DNA from: Bacteroidales bacterium
GTDB taxonomy: Bacteria; Bacteroidota; Bacteroidia; Bacteroidales; CG2-30-32-10
Length of the DNA: 45,370 nucleotides
Assembly: GCA_035353855.1 (NCBI GenBank)
Contig: DAOQAK010000034.1
Coordinates: 1 to 45,370, forward strand
Direction of reading: 5' to 3'
The position numbers and the translations under genes are program-made. Shown here piece by piece: positions 26,599 through 34,430 of the stretch; position 1 is the stretch's first letter; the number at the start of each line of letters is the position of its first letter. A model generated the notes under the pieces. That model saw only the letters and a list, made by a program, of their open reading frames with translations. It was not told where the DNA came from and made no database searches.

Positions 26599-29349
26599 AT
26601 GAAAAAGTTTTTCTTAATCATATTTATCCCGTTTATTTTTGGAATAAATCTTTCAAAATTAAGCGCTCAGAAAATTGGTCCATCCGATTATAATACCATT
26701 TCTGCCGGTATTAAATTCGGATTCATTCCGTTCTATGGCGATGTAAGGCAGTTAAAATATTCTACCGATAATCAATACAAAAAAGCAAATTCAGGTTTTG
26801 CATTTGAAGTATCAAAAAATTTTAATCATATTATTGGTGTAAGAGGGAATGTTCTTTTAGGAGGTTTATCGGGTTCCACGCCTAATTTGAATCTTCACTT
26901 TAACTCAAAATTCAGTGAATATTCTGTTTCTGCTTTAGTGAATATAAATAATCTTATTTCACTTTATCCTAAAAAAGAAAAACTGATCAACACATATTTA
27001 TTCCTGGGTACAGGATGGGTTAGATACAGGTCAAGAGTGTATTCTTTCGATGAAGATAATTATGTAATAGGATACGGATGGGATTCGCTTGGAACAACTA
27101 AAGAAAAGAAAATGACCAATATGGTTTTTCCTGTTGGTGTTGGAGTAAAATTTAAAGCCGATCCTAAAATTGATATCGGTATGGAATTCACACTTCATTT
27201 GACAACAACCGATAAGCTGGATGCATGGAAAGTTGAGGATTCCTATAACGACAGGTATAGTTATATAGCAATAAGTTTTTTATATAAAATTGGTGAAAAG
27301 AAAGAATATGTAGATTGGGTAAATCCTGTAATGGATACCACTGCTTTAATTGCTGAAAAATCAAATAAAGAAAAGGGAAAAATTAAAGTAACTGAAGAAA
27401 AGAAAAATATTGCAGAAAACAAAAAAGAAAATGTTATTGAAAGTAAAGAAATAAAAGTTGTTGAAGAAAAGAAAATAGAAAAGAAAAATATTGAAAATGA
27501 AAAAGTAATTGCAGAAAAAAAACAGAAAAAAGAAGCTGAAAAGAAAAATGAAAATGTGCAGGATGAAAAAACCCCGGAAATTAAAACTTCTGAAAAGCCT
27601 GTAACTGCTAATGTTGATACAATTAAAAAAGAAGAACTCAAAAAAGAAAAAAATAAAGTTGCTGATATAAAGAAACAGGAAAATGTCGTAGCTGAAAAAT
27701 CCAAGGAAGAAATTAAAAATGAAAATATAAAGACTGAGCCTGAAAAAAAGAATGAAAATAAAACAGGAGTTAAAACTCAAGAAAATCCCAAGAAAGAAAA
27801 AGTTGCAGAAAATAAAAAGGTTGAAACAACTGTTTTAAAAGAAACAAAGGCTAAAGAAAATAAGAAGTCAAAAACCAATGTTGTTGAAGAGAAGGATTAT
27901 TACATTGTTGTAAGTTCACATAAAACAAAGAAACTGGCTCAGGAAACAATAGATAAACTTGTTGAAAAAGGATATACTGATGCGCAGATCCTGGGAAAGA
28001 ACAGTTCAGGAATGTGGCGCGTGAGCATAAAAGGATATGATGATTTTGAAAGTGCTGTAGCTGATTACAAGATAATTAAAAAATCGTATACATCTTCAAA
28101 ATTATTACAAAAGAAAGGTGATTTTTTTACTGATTTTACAAGTAAAGCTAAAGCTAAAACTCAACCTTCACAGCCTAAAACAACTGATACTACGAGAACA
28201 AAACCTGTTGCGGAAACTACAAAACCAACAACTGTTATTCAACCCAAAACAGAACAACCAAAAGTAAATAACGAAAAGCCTGTAACGAATGTTGTTAAAA
28301 CAGACACTGTAACAAAACAAGCAGCAGCTGCAAAACCAGTAAACACAACTCAGCCCACAACTGTTCCGCCGAAAACGGTTCAACCCATTACTAAACCTGT
28401 AACGAATGTTGTTAAAACTGATACCGTAGCAAAACAAGCAGCAACTGCAAAACCTGTAACTACAACTCAGCCCACAACCGTTCCGCCTAAAACGGTTCAA
28501 CCCATTACTAAACCTGTAACGAATGTTGTTAAAACAGACACTGTAACAAAACAAGCAGCAGCTGCAAAACCAGTAAACACAACTCAGCCCACAACTGTTC
28601 CGCCGAAAACGGTTCAACCCATTACTAAACCTGTAACGAATGTTGTTAAAACAGACACTGTAACAAAACAAGCAGCAGCTGCAAAACCAGTAAACACAAC
28701 TCAGCCCACAACTGTTCCGCCGAAAACGGTTCAACCCATTACTAAACCTGTAACGAATGTTGTTAAAACAGACACTGTAACAAAACAAGCAGCAGCTGCA
28801 AAACCAGTAAACACAACTCAGCCCACAACTGTTCCGCCGAAAACGGTTCAACCCATTACTAAACCTGTAACGAATGTTGTTAAGACCGATACCGTAGCAA
28901 AACAAGCGGCAACTGCAAAGCCAGTAACTACAACTCAGCCTACAACTGTTCCGCCTAAAATAGAACAACCCAAAATTGAACAGCCTAAAGTAAGTACCGA
29001 AAAACCTGTTGTATCAGAACAACCTAAAGTTGAACAACTACAAACCGAGCAACCAGCAACTGCTGTTATAAAGAAAGATACAGCTGTTATGCAAAAGGAT
29101 ACTGTAAAAATAATTGAAAAAAATATTTTTGTAATTGCTGCTTCATATCCAACAGAGCAGGAAGCGAAAGATGCAGCAATAGCTTTAACTCAAAAAGGAT
29201 TTAAAGATGCAGGTGTTGCAGGTAAAAATGAAAAAGGTGAATTTTTAGTTTACTATAAAGTTTTCGATTCTATGGATGCTGCTTTAACCCAGCTTAAAGT
29301 TATTCAACGTATGCTTAATCCTTCTGCCTGGATTTATGAAAAAAAATGA
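26599..29349 (+). CDS. outer-membrane barrel protein with two SPOR domains and long repeat linker
   Basis: The 916-residue protein has a signal peptide ending near LSAQ and a barrel-like region at about 30-235 (GIKFGFIPFYGDVR, FLGTGWVRYRSR, PVGVGVKFKADP). A Lys/Glu-rich, probably coiled-coil linker runs from 245 to 430, and a first SPOR domain follows at about 433-500 (YYIVVSSHKTKKLAQ). Six 39-residue Pro/Thr/Lys repeats occupy 560-787, and a second SPOR domain lies at about 840-916 (IFVIAASYPTEQEAKDAA...). SPOR domains bind peptidoglycan lacking stem peptides, at division septa or where the wall is remodelled. The layout suggests an outer-membrane protein tethered to peptidoglycan by a long flexible arm. 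ATG 26599 begins the signal peptide. It converges with recR. Confidence 0.82.
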   Translation: MKKFFLIIFIPFIFGINLSKLSAQKIGPSDYNTISAGIKFGFIPFYGDVRQLKYSTDNQYKKANSGFAFEVSKNFNHIIGVRGNVLLGGLSGSTPNLNLHFNSKFSEYSVSALVNINNLISLYPKKEKLINTYLFLGTGWVRYRSRVYSFDEDNYVIGYGWDSLGTTKEKKMTNMVFPVGVGVKFKADPKIDIGMEFTLHLTTTDKLDAWKVEDSYNDRYSYIAISFLYKIGEKKEYVDWVNPVMDTTALIAEKSNKEKGKIKVTEEKKNIAENKKENVIESKEIKVVEEKKIEKKNIENEKVIAEKKQKKEAEKKNENVQDEKTPEIKTSEKPVTANVDTIKKEELKKEKNKVADIKKQENVVAEKSKEEIKNENIKTEPEKKNENKTGVKTQENPKKEKVAENKKVETTVLKETKAKENKKSKTNVVEEKDYYIVVSSHKTKKLAQETIDKLVEKGYTDAQILGKNSSGMWRVSIKGYDDFESAVADYKIIKKSYTSSKLLQKKGDFFTDFTSKAKAKTQPSQPKTTDTTRTKPVAETTKPTTVIQPKTEQPKVNNEKPVTNVVKTDTVTKQAAAAKPVNTTQPTTVPPKTVQPITKPVTNVVKTDTVAKQAATAKPVTTTQPTTVPPKTVQPITKPVTNVVKTDTVTKQAAAAKPVNTTQPTTVPPKTVQPITKPVTNVVKTDTVTKQAAAAKPVNTTQPTTVPPKTVQPITKPVTNVVKTDTVTKQAAAAKPVNTTQPTTVPPKTVQPITKPVTNVVKTDTVAKQAATAKPVTTTQPTTVPPKIEQPKIEQPKVSTEKPVVSEQPKVEQLQTEQPATAVIKKDTAVMQKDTVKIIEKNIFVIAASYPTEQEAKDAAIALTQKGFKDAGVAGKNEKGEFLVYYKVFDSMDAALTQLKVIQRMLNPSAWIYEKK
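28276..28959 (+). repeat. six tandem 117-bp repeats inside the SPOR protein gene
   Basis: Units start at 28276, 28393, 28510, 28627, 28744 and 28861, and the last is incomplete. Each encodes 39 residues beginning KPVTNVVKTDTV. Units 3, 4 and 5 are base-for-base identical, unit 1 differs by one base, and units 2 and 6 are a second type (VAKQAATAKPVTT). The order A-B-A-A-A-B implies recent copy-number growth by unequal exchange. Confidence 0.93.
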
Positions 29350-29387
29350 TTAGCATAAAATTCTCCATTCATTAAACATTTAAAATG

Positions 29388-30008
29388 TTACCTAACCAGC
29401 GAATTTTCGTAAGGAGTTCTGTTAATCAGCGAGCGACCTAAAGTAACTTCATCGGTATATTCCAGGTCATCGCCAATAGCAATGCCTCGGGCAATGGTAG
29501 TAATGGTGATGTTGAATTCTTTTAGCTTTTTATAAATATAGAAATTGGTGGTGTCGCCTTCCATTGTAGCGCTAAGCGCCATGATTACTTCCTTCACTTC
29601 TCCTTTTGAAACTTTATCAATCAGCGATTGAATAGTAAGATCGCCGGGACCGATGCCGTCCATAGGCGAGATGATGCCGCCAAGAATATGATATATGCCC
29701 CGGTATTGATTTGTGTTTTCAATAGCCATTACATCGCGAACATCTTCTACCACGCAAATGACTCCATGATCGCGCTGCGGATTACCACAAATTAAACAAG
29801 TTTCAGAGTCGGAAATATTATGACATGATGTACAATAAGTAATTTCTTTTCGCAACCGAATCAGAGATTCACCTATAGCAGTGCTGTAATTATTTTCTTC
29901 CTTGAGCATGTGCAACACCAGTCGTAACGCTGTTTTCTTGCCTATGCCGGGAAGTTTCGACAGCTCGTTTACCGCATTCTCAACTAATTTTGAAGGGAAA
30001 TTGTACAC
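29388..30008 (-). CDS. recR: recombination mediator RecR
   Basis: The 206-residue RecR has the N-terminal helix-hairpin-helix LSKLPGIGKKTALRLVLHML, a C4 zinc finger (C59, C62, C71, C74), and a Toprim domain from about 80 with VVEDVRDVMAIE and GGIISPMDGIGPGDLTI, then ALSATMEGDTTNFYI and ARGIAIGDDLEYTDEVTLGRSL. It helps RecF/RecO load RecA at gaps. The gene is divergent from the symporter and their promoters share about 55 bases. Confidence 0.97.
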   Translation of the reverse strand: MYNFPSKLVENAVNELSKLPGIGKKTALRLVLHMLKEENNYSTAIGESLIRLRKEITYCTSCHNISDSETCLICGNPQRDHGVICVVEDVRDVMAIENTNQYRGIYHILGGIISPMDGIGPGDLTIQSLIDKVSKGEVKEVIMALSATMEGDTTNFYIYKKLKEFNITITTIARGIAIGDDLEYTDEVTLGRSLINRTPYENSLVR

Positions 30009-30027
30009 GTTAAATTTATTTACAATG

Positions 30028-30060
30028 CAAAGTTAATATGTTTTTTGTTTGCACTGACAA
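30028..30060 (-). promoter_or_regulatory. promoter of recR
   Basis: TTG (30060-30058), a 22-base spacer and TAACTTTG (30035-30028) on the minus strand, 19 bases before the recR ATG. The spacer is slightly long. Confidence 0.45.
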
Positions 30061-30077
30061 AGCCTGAAAAGAATAAT

Positions 30078-30085
30078 TATTTTTG
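30078..30085 (+). promoter_or_regulatory. -7 box of the symporter gene
   Basis: TATTTTTG fully matches TAnnTTTG, 16 bases before the ATG at 30102. This argues against the longer start at 30045, which lies upstream of the box. No clear -33. Confidence 0.4.
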
Positions 30086-30101
30086 CTTCACATTCACAAC
30101 T

Positions 30102-31553
30102 ATGAAACCTGTTTATATTTTACTTTGTTTTATAGCGTATACCATTTTACTTTTTTTTGTAACATGGCTCACGTCGCGCAAAGCGAACAACGATTCGTAT
30201 TATGTTGGAAATAAATCTTCGCCATGGTATGTTGTTGCATACGGAATGATTGGCGCTTCGCTGAGTGGCGTTACATTTATGTCGGTGCCCGGATTGGTAG
30301 GCTCACAACAATTTACATACCTGGGTCTGGTGTTTGGTTTTCTGATTGGATATACTGTAATTGCAACCATTCTTTTGCCTCTTTATTATAAATTAAACCT
30401 TACATCTATTTATGCATACTTGAATAAGCGTTTTGGTTTCTGGTCGTATAAAACTGGAGCATTTTATTTTCTTTTATCAAGAGTTGTTGGCGCATCGTTC
30501 CGGATGTTTTTAGTGGTAAATGTTTTACAGGTTTTTGTTTTCGACCACTGGGGAGTTCCATTTGGTTTAGTGGTGGCGATATTTATAGCATTGATAATTT
30601 TATACACTTTTGAAGGTGGCGTAAAAACGATTATCTGGACAGATACATTGCAAACGACATTCATGTTGCTTGGTGTATTCATGTCGATTTATTTTATTTC
30701 AAATGAACTGGGATTAGGTTTGGGTGATATTTTTTCTAAGATTAGTGATGCAGGCTACACAAGGATTGCAGAAACCGACTGGCACAGTAAAAACTTTTTT
30801 CTGAAACAATTTTTAAGCGGAGCGTTCATTGCTATTGTTATGACAGGACTTGACCAGGAGATGATGCAGAAGAATATCAGTTGTAAGAATTTACGCGAAG
30901 CACAAAAAAATATGTTCACTTTCAGCGGGATTTTAGTTTTTGTGAACCTGATGTTCCTTACACTTGGCGCAGTGCTATACATGTATGCTAATTCCAAAGG
31001 CATTGCTATTCCGAAGAAAACTGATGACCTGTTTCCTGTTATTGCTTTTAATTATTTAAGCCCTTTGGCAGGATTGATTTTTATGGTTGGATTAGTATCA
31101 GCAGCGTATCCCAGCGCTGACGGGGCTTTAACAGCACTCACTACTTCTTTTTGTATCGATTTTCTTGGATTCAAAGACAAAAGCAAATTAGATGAGAAAC
31201 AGAAAAAGAAAGTTCGCTATATGGTTCATATGAGTTTTGCCACAATATTATTGATTGTTATTTTAATATTCAGGGCGCTGAATAATGAAGCTGTTGTTAA
31301 TGCCATTTATACTGCTGCCGGATATACTTATGGACCGTTGCTTGGGTTGTTCTCGTTTGGACTATTCACGAAATTTTCAGTGAAAGACAAGTATGTTTGG
31401 ATTGTTGCAATCCTGTCGCCATTATTATGTTATTTTCTAAGTCTTTATTCCGAAGTTCTTTTTAGTGGTTATAAAATGGGATTTGAATTATTGATTATAA
31501 ATGGAGCGCTAACATTCTTTGGATTACTTATACTAGTGAAGAAAAATAAGTAA
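30102..31553 (+). CDS. sodium:solute symporter (SSS/SLC5 family)
   Basis: The 483-residue protein has about 13 predicted membrane helices. The SSS core is visible: DSYYVGNKSSPWYVVAYGMIGASLSGVTFMSVPG at helices 1-2 (the S-G-V-T-F region lines the sodium site), RVVGASFRMFLVVNVLQV, WTDTLQTTFMLLGV, AVMTGLDQEMMQKN-type helix 6 region, and SAAYPSADGALTALTTSFCIDFL at the serine-rich sodium-binding helix. The substrate (sugar, proline, acetate or other) is not readable. It is preceded by recR, divergent, and ends at the bidirectional terminator at 31567-31593. Confidence 0.9.
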   Translation: MKPVYILLCFIAYTILLFFVTWLTSRKANNDSYYVGNKSSPWYVVAYGMIGASLSGVTFMSVPGLVGSQQFTYLGLVFGFLIGYTVIATILLPLYYKLNLTSIYAYLNKRFGFWSYKTGAFYFLLSRVVGASFRMFLVVNVLQVFVFDHWGVPFGLVVAIFIALIILYTFEGGVKTIIWTDTLQTTFMLLGVFMSIYFISNELGLGLGDIFSKISDAGYTRIAETDWHSKNFFLKQFLSGAFIAIVMTGLDQEMMQKNISCKNLREAQKNMFTFSGILVFVNLMFLTLGAVLYMYANSKGIAIPKKTDDLFPVIAFNYLSPLAGLIFMVGLVSAAYPSADGALTALTTSFCIDFLGFKDKSKLDEKQKKKVRYMVHMSFATILLIVILIFRALNNEAVVNAIYTAAGYTYGPLLGLFSFGLFTKFSVKDKYVWIVAILSPLLCYFLSLYSEVLFSGYKMGFELLIINGALTFFGLLILVKKNK

Positions 31554-31566
31554 ATGAATAAAAAGC

Positions 31567-31593
31567 AAGCGCGCCGGGTTCCCCGGCGCGCTT
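31567..31593. terminator. strong bidirectional terminator between symporter and amt
   Basis: A perfect 12-bp GC-rich stem, AAGCGCGCCGGG (31567-31578) and CCCGGCGCGCTT (31582-31593), with loop TTC. It lies between two convergent stops (31553 and 31622) and is the most stable hairpin I see in the window. Confidence 0.85.
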
Positions 31594-31621
31594 AATGACC
31601 AAAACTAAAACTGTTTATTTT

Positions 31622-32869
31622 TTATAATGCTCCTTCATCATAAGCTTTTTCCCCATGTAGTGCAATATCCAAACCTATCTTTTCTGTTTCTTCAGAAATT
31701 TTTACAGGAGTAATTGCATTTATAATAATTAACATAAGATAGGTAAAAATAAAAGCATATATTGAAGCTCCAACTACTGCAATAATTTGTTTCCAGAAAA
31801 ACGAAATATTGCCAAACCATAAACCATCGGTACCTGATGCATTTACAGTTTGTGATGCAAATACTCCAAGAAGAATTGTTCCTAATACTCCACCAATACC
31901 ATGTACACCCCATACATCAAGAGCATCATCCCATTTCATTTTATTTTTAAATTGTACAGCAAGATAGCATGTGGCGCCTGCAACAATCCCGATAATGGGC
32001 GAAGACCACAAAGGAACAAACCCTGCACAGGGTGTAATCGTAGCAAGCCCGGCAATTGAACCGGTAAGTAATCCTATGAATTTTGGTTTTTTTTCACGCG
32101 ACCATTCAATGAATAACCATGACATGGTTGCAAAGGATGCTGCTATATCGGTATTAAGAAATGCTAATGATGTAACTGTATCAACGGCAACTTCACTACC
32201 TGCATTGAAACCGTACCATCCGAACCATAAAAGTCCACTGCCAATAGCAACAAGAGGAATGCTGTTAGGTGTGGAATTTTTATCAACGCGGGCTCCTACA
32301 TAAAATACAGCTGCAAGTGCTGCAAACCCTGCTGTAGCATGAACTACGATACCGCCTGCAAAATCAAGAACACCCCATTCTGCTAATAAACCACCACCCC
32401 ATATCATGTGAACAAAAGGGTAATAAACAAGAACCTGCCATACTGTTAAAAATAAAAAGTATGCTTTAAAATTTACACGATTTACAAATGCCCCGGTAAT
32501 AAGAGCAGGAGTGATGATTGCAAACATCATCTGGTATGCGATAAAAACAAATTCGGGAATTTTCCCATTTGTATACATCGAACTTGGAGTAACACCGTTT
32601 AAAAAAGCTTTATCAAAATTGCCAATAATTCCGCCTTGTCCGCCACTGAAACAAAGAGAATATCCAAAAATTACCCACAATACGGTTGTCCATCCCAATG
32701 ATGTAAAACTTTGTATCATGATACCAAGAATATTTCTTTTGGTAGCTAAACCACCATAAAAAAAAGCAAGCCCTGGAGTCATAAGCATTACAAGGCTTGT
32801 GGCCAAAAGCATAAACCCGGTTGAACCCGGTTCGAGGATGCTTGCATCTAATAAAATATTTGCTAACAT
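31622..32869 (-). CDS. amt: Amt-type ammonium transporter
   Basis: The 415-residue channel has 11 or more membrane helices. It shows MTPGLAFFYGGL (helix 1), the pore-helix aspartate in WGVLDFAGGIVVHATAG with the first twin histidine, LLWFGWYGFNAGS with the S/N-lined vestibule, and the second twin histidine in VWGVHGIGGVLG. The C-terminal tail ends LDIALHGEKAYDEGAL, the LD...HGE.AY end of Amt/AmtB used for GlnK gating. No glnK/glnB adjoins it. It is 35 bases downstream of the Gcw_chp porin gene, so the pair is probably one transcript that brings ammonium across both membranes. Confidence 0.95.
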   Translation of the reverse strand: MLANILLDASILEPGSTGFMLLATSLVMLMTPGLAFFYGGLATKRNILGIMIQSFTSLGWTTVLWVIFGYSLCFSGGQGGIIGNFDKAFLNGVTPSSMYTNGKIPEFVFIAYQMMFAIITPALITGAFVNRVNFKAYFLFLTVWQVLVYYPFVHMIWGGGLLAEWGVLDFAGGIVVHATAGFAALAAVFYVGARVDKNSTPNSIPLVAIGSGLLWFGWYGFNAGSEVAVDTVTSLAFLNTDIAASFATMSWLFIEWSREKKPKFIGLLTGSIAGLATITPCAGFVPLWSSPIIGIVAGATCYLAVQFKNKMKWDDALDVWGVHGIGGVLGTILLGVFASQTVNASGTDGLWFGNISFFWKQIIAVVGASIYAFIFTYLMLIIINAITPVKISEETEKIGLDIALHGEKAYDEGAL

Positions 32870-32904
32870 AAGTTTAAATTTAAATTGTTACTGATTTTAT
32901 TTTT

Positions 32905-33642
32905 TTATAAAGTGAATCCAATTACAAAATATAAATTGCTTGCCTGTGGGTTGGCAATTACAGAAGCTTTTACGGGCAATGTGAATTTATCTGTAAATTC
33001 AATGGTTCTGTATCCTGTTACACCAAGATTCACTACACCGAATGTGTTGCCATATGCTCCGGCTGCCGGTGTCATGCCCATAAACAAATCAAAAGTATTT
33101 TCTTTACATTTTAATGTATAACCTAATTCAAAATAGGATGAATAATAATTTTCAAGTGTAGAATCTTTTTCTGCATCATATCCCCATGCTCTGTCGTTGC
33201 CGTAAACATAGGCAGCTGCTAATACCGATATCGGAAATTTTTCAGTGCCTTTATATTGTAATGAACCTTCTATTGCATGGTTAGTGGTTTTTGAATCATA
33301 TTTAAAATAATGTGTATTGTTCGGGAAAGTTTCATTGTGAATAAAATAATCCGTACATGCAATGGTGAAATTTTTTAAGGTATATTTTGCGTATAAATCT
33401 GCTTCATGGTATGTGCCTTTAGTATTGAATGCTCCCCATATTCCCAATTCAAAACCACTTTTTAAATATGCAAATGTTGGTTGTATACTTGGAGCTGTTC
33501 CATAATCAAGCCCACGCCAAATATAACGACTGACAATATCTGTAGAAATATTGATTTTCGATTTTGCCTTTTCGTTTTCCTGTGCATTTAAATAAAAATT
33601 CGCTATAGTTAAGTAAAAAAATAATAGAATAAATTTTTTCAT
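32905..33642 (-). CDS. outer-membrane porin-like protein (Gcw_chp/TorF-like)
   Basis: The 245-residue protein has a signal peptide (MKKFILLFFYLTIANFYLNAQ) and amphipathic strands throughout. The Gcw_chp family start is visible: STDIVSRYIWRGLDYGTAPSIQPTFAY then GFELGIWGAFN. Such proteins are predicted 12-14 stranded outer-membrane barrels, often encoded beside amt in other proteobacterial and Bacteroidota genomes. It ends in a terminal beta strand (LYFVIGFTL) with the C-terminal hydrophobic residue needed for barrel insertion. I infer it passes ammonium or another nitrogenous solute to Amt. A promoter and regulator-like sites lie upstream at 33664-33755. Confidence 0.8.
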   Translation of the reverse strand: MKKFILLFFYLTIANFYLNAQENEKAKSKINISTDIVSRYIWRGLDYGTAPSIQPTFAYLKSGFELGIWGAFNTKGTYHEADLYAKYTLKNFTIACTDYFIHNETFPNNTHYFKYDSKTTNHAIEGSLQYKGTEKFPISVLAAAYVYGNDRAWGYDAEKDSTLENYYSSYFELGYTLKCKENTFDLFMGMTPAAGAYGNTFGVVNLGVTGYRTIEFTDKFTLPVKASVIANPQASNLYFVIGFTL

Positions 33643-33663
33643 ATTATGGAATAATTTTGACTA

Positions 33664-33694
33664 CGAAATTATTAAGCAGTAATTATTCCTGCAA
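33664..33694 (-). promoter_or_regulatory. candidate promoter of the porin-amt unit
   Basis: On the minus strand TTG (33694-33692), N20 and TAATTTCG (33671-33664), one base off TAnnTTTG, lie 21 bases before the porin ATG. A half-site TTTCAGTA (33711-33704, minus) lies just upstream of the -33 element, where an activator would touch polymerase. Confidence 0.45.
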
Positions 33695-33738
33695 TCGAGC
33701 GGATACTGAAAATAAATAAGAGAAATTCGGAAAGGATA

Positions 33739-33755
33739 ATCAGTATTATACTGAT
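33739..33755. promoter_or_regulatory. perfect palindrome ATCAGTATTATACTGAT, candidate regulator site
   Basis: This 17-bp palindrome has core CAGTA-N3-TACTG, the same arrangement as the repeats upstream of the Rh gene. It lies 7 bases past the response regulator's stop and about 97 bases upstream of the porin ATG. It could instead be a weak stem-loop after the regulator gene, but no U-run follows. Confidence 0.55.
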
Positions 33756-33761
33756 AGTAGC

Positions 33762-34430
33762 TTATGCTTCGGCAATATTATTCCTGATAGCATATTTTAC
33801 AAGTTCAACTGTGCTTTTTACGCCAAGCTTCTGCATCATATGATTTTTATGCGATTCAACAGTGCGTATGCTGATAAATAATTTGTCGGCAATTTCCTGG
33901 TTGCTTAATCCTTCAACATAAAGTTTTAAGATTTGTTTCTCTCTTCCCGATAAATTTTCTTTTTCATCTTCGGCATTTGTTTCATTAGATTTTCTTACTG
34001 TGGAAATATAATTTTCAAGAATTATTTTTGACACCGATTCATTGTAATATTCTTTCCCGGCGTGAACTGCCATAATTGCATTAAAAAGTTCCTGTTGTGT
34101 GGTATTTTTAGGAAGGTAACCTTTGGCACCTGCCGCTATAGCATTTGTGATAAATTCTTCCTGTGTGTACATTGAAAGAATAACAATCTTAATTTCGGGG
34201 TATTGCTTTGTGATTTGTCGGGTAAGTTCAATTCCTGAAATATCGGGAAGAGAAATATCCATAAGAATTACATCAGGTTTTATGAGTTCGATTTTTTCCA
34301 TGAGTTCTTTGCCATAACTGGCTTCGCCTGTGATTTCAATTTCTGTAGAATCGAGCAACAGCGATTTTATTCCGTCCCTGACGATTTGATGATCGTCGAC
34401 AAGGAAAATATTAATTTTCTTTTTGTTCAT
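33762..34430 (-). CDS. NarL/FixJ-type response regulator
   Basis: The 222-residue regulator has a receiver domain with acidic pocket D12-D13, phosphoacceptor D58 (ILMDISLPDISGIE) and K108 (GYLPKNT). A LuxR-type helix-turn-helix occupies about 158-218 (LSGREKQILKLYVEGLSNQEIADKLFISIRTVESHKNHMMQKLGV). It is the partner of the histidine kinase whose gene overlaps it by 20 bases, as expected for co-translated pairs. NarL-type dimers usually bind short inverted or direct repeats, and two such sites flank the pair (33739-33755 and 36649-36686). Likely regulated genes are porin-amt and rh; this is inference. Confidence 0.94.
   Translation of the reverse strand: MNKKKINIFLVDDHQIVRDGIKSLLLDSTEIEITGEASYGKELMEKIELIKPDVILMDISLPDISGIELTRQITKQYPEIKIVILSMYTQEEFITNAIAAGAKGYLPKNTTQQELFNAIMAVHAGKEYYNESVSKIILENYISTVRKSNETNAEDEKENLSGREKQILKLYVEGLSNQEIADKLFISIRTVESHKNHMMQKLGVKSTVELVKYAIRNNIAEA

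Noticed and set aside
27261..27780. Antisense ORFs rich in Phe and Ser opposite the Lys/Glu linker
   Set aside because: The reverse complement of AAA/GAA codons gives TTT/TTC codons, so open frames of this composition are expected by chance.
28168..28968. 266-residue ORF antisense to the repeat array, rich in Cys, Phe, Asn and Arg
   Set aside because: It is the mirror frame of the 117-bp repeats. Its apparent regularity comes from the repeat, and no promoter or start context supports it.
33739..33755. Plain terminator of the response-regulator gene
   Set aside because: Its loop is only 1-3 bases, it is AT-rich and no U-run follows. The shared core with the rh repeats fits an operator better, though a dual role is not excluded.
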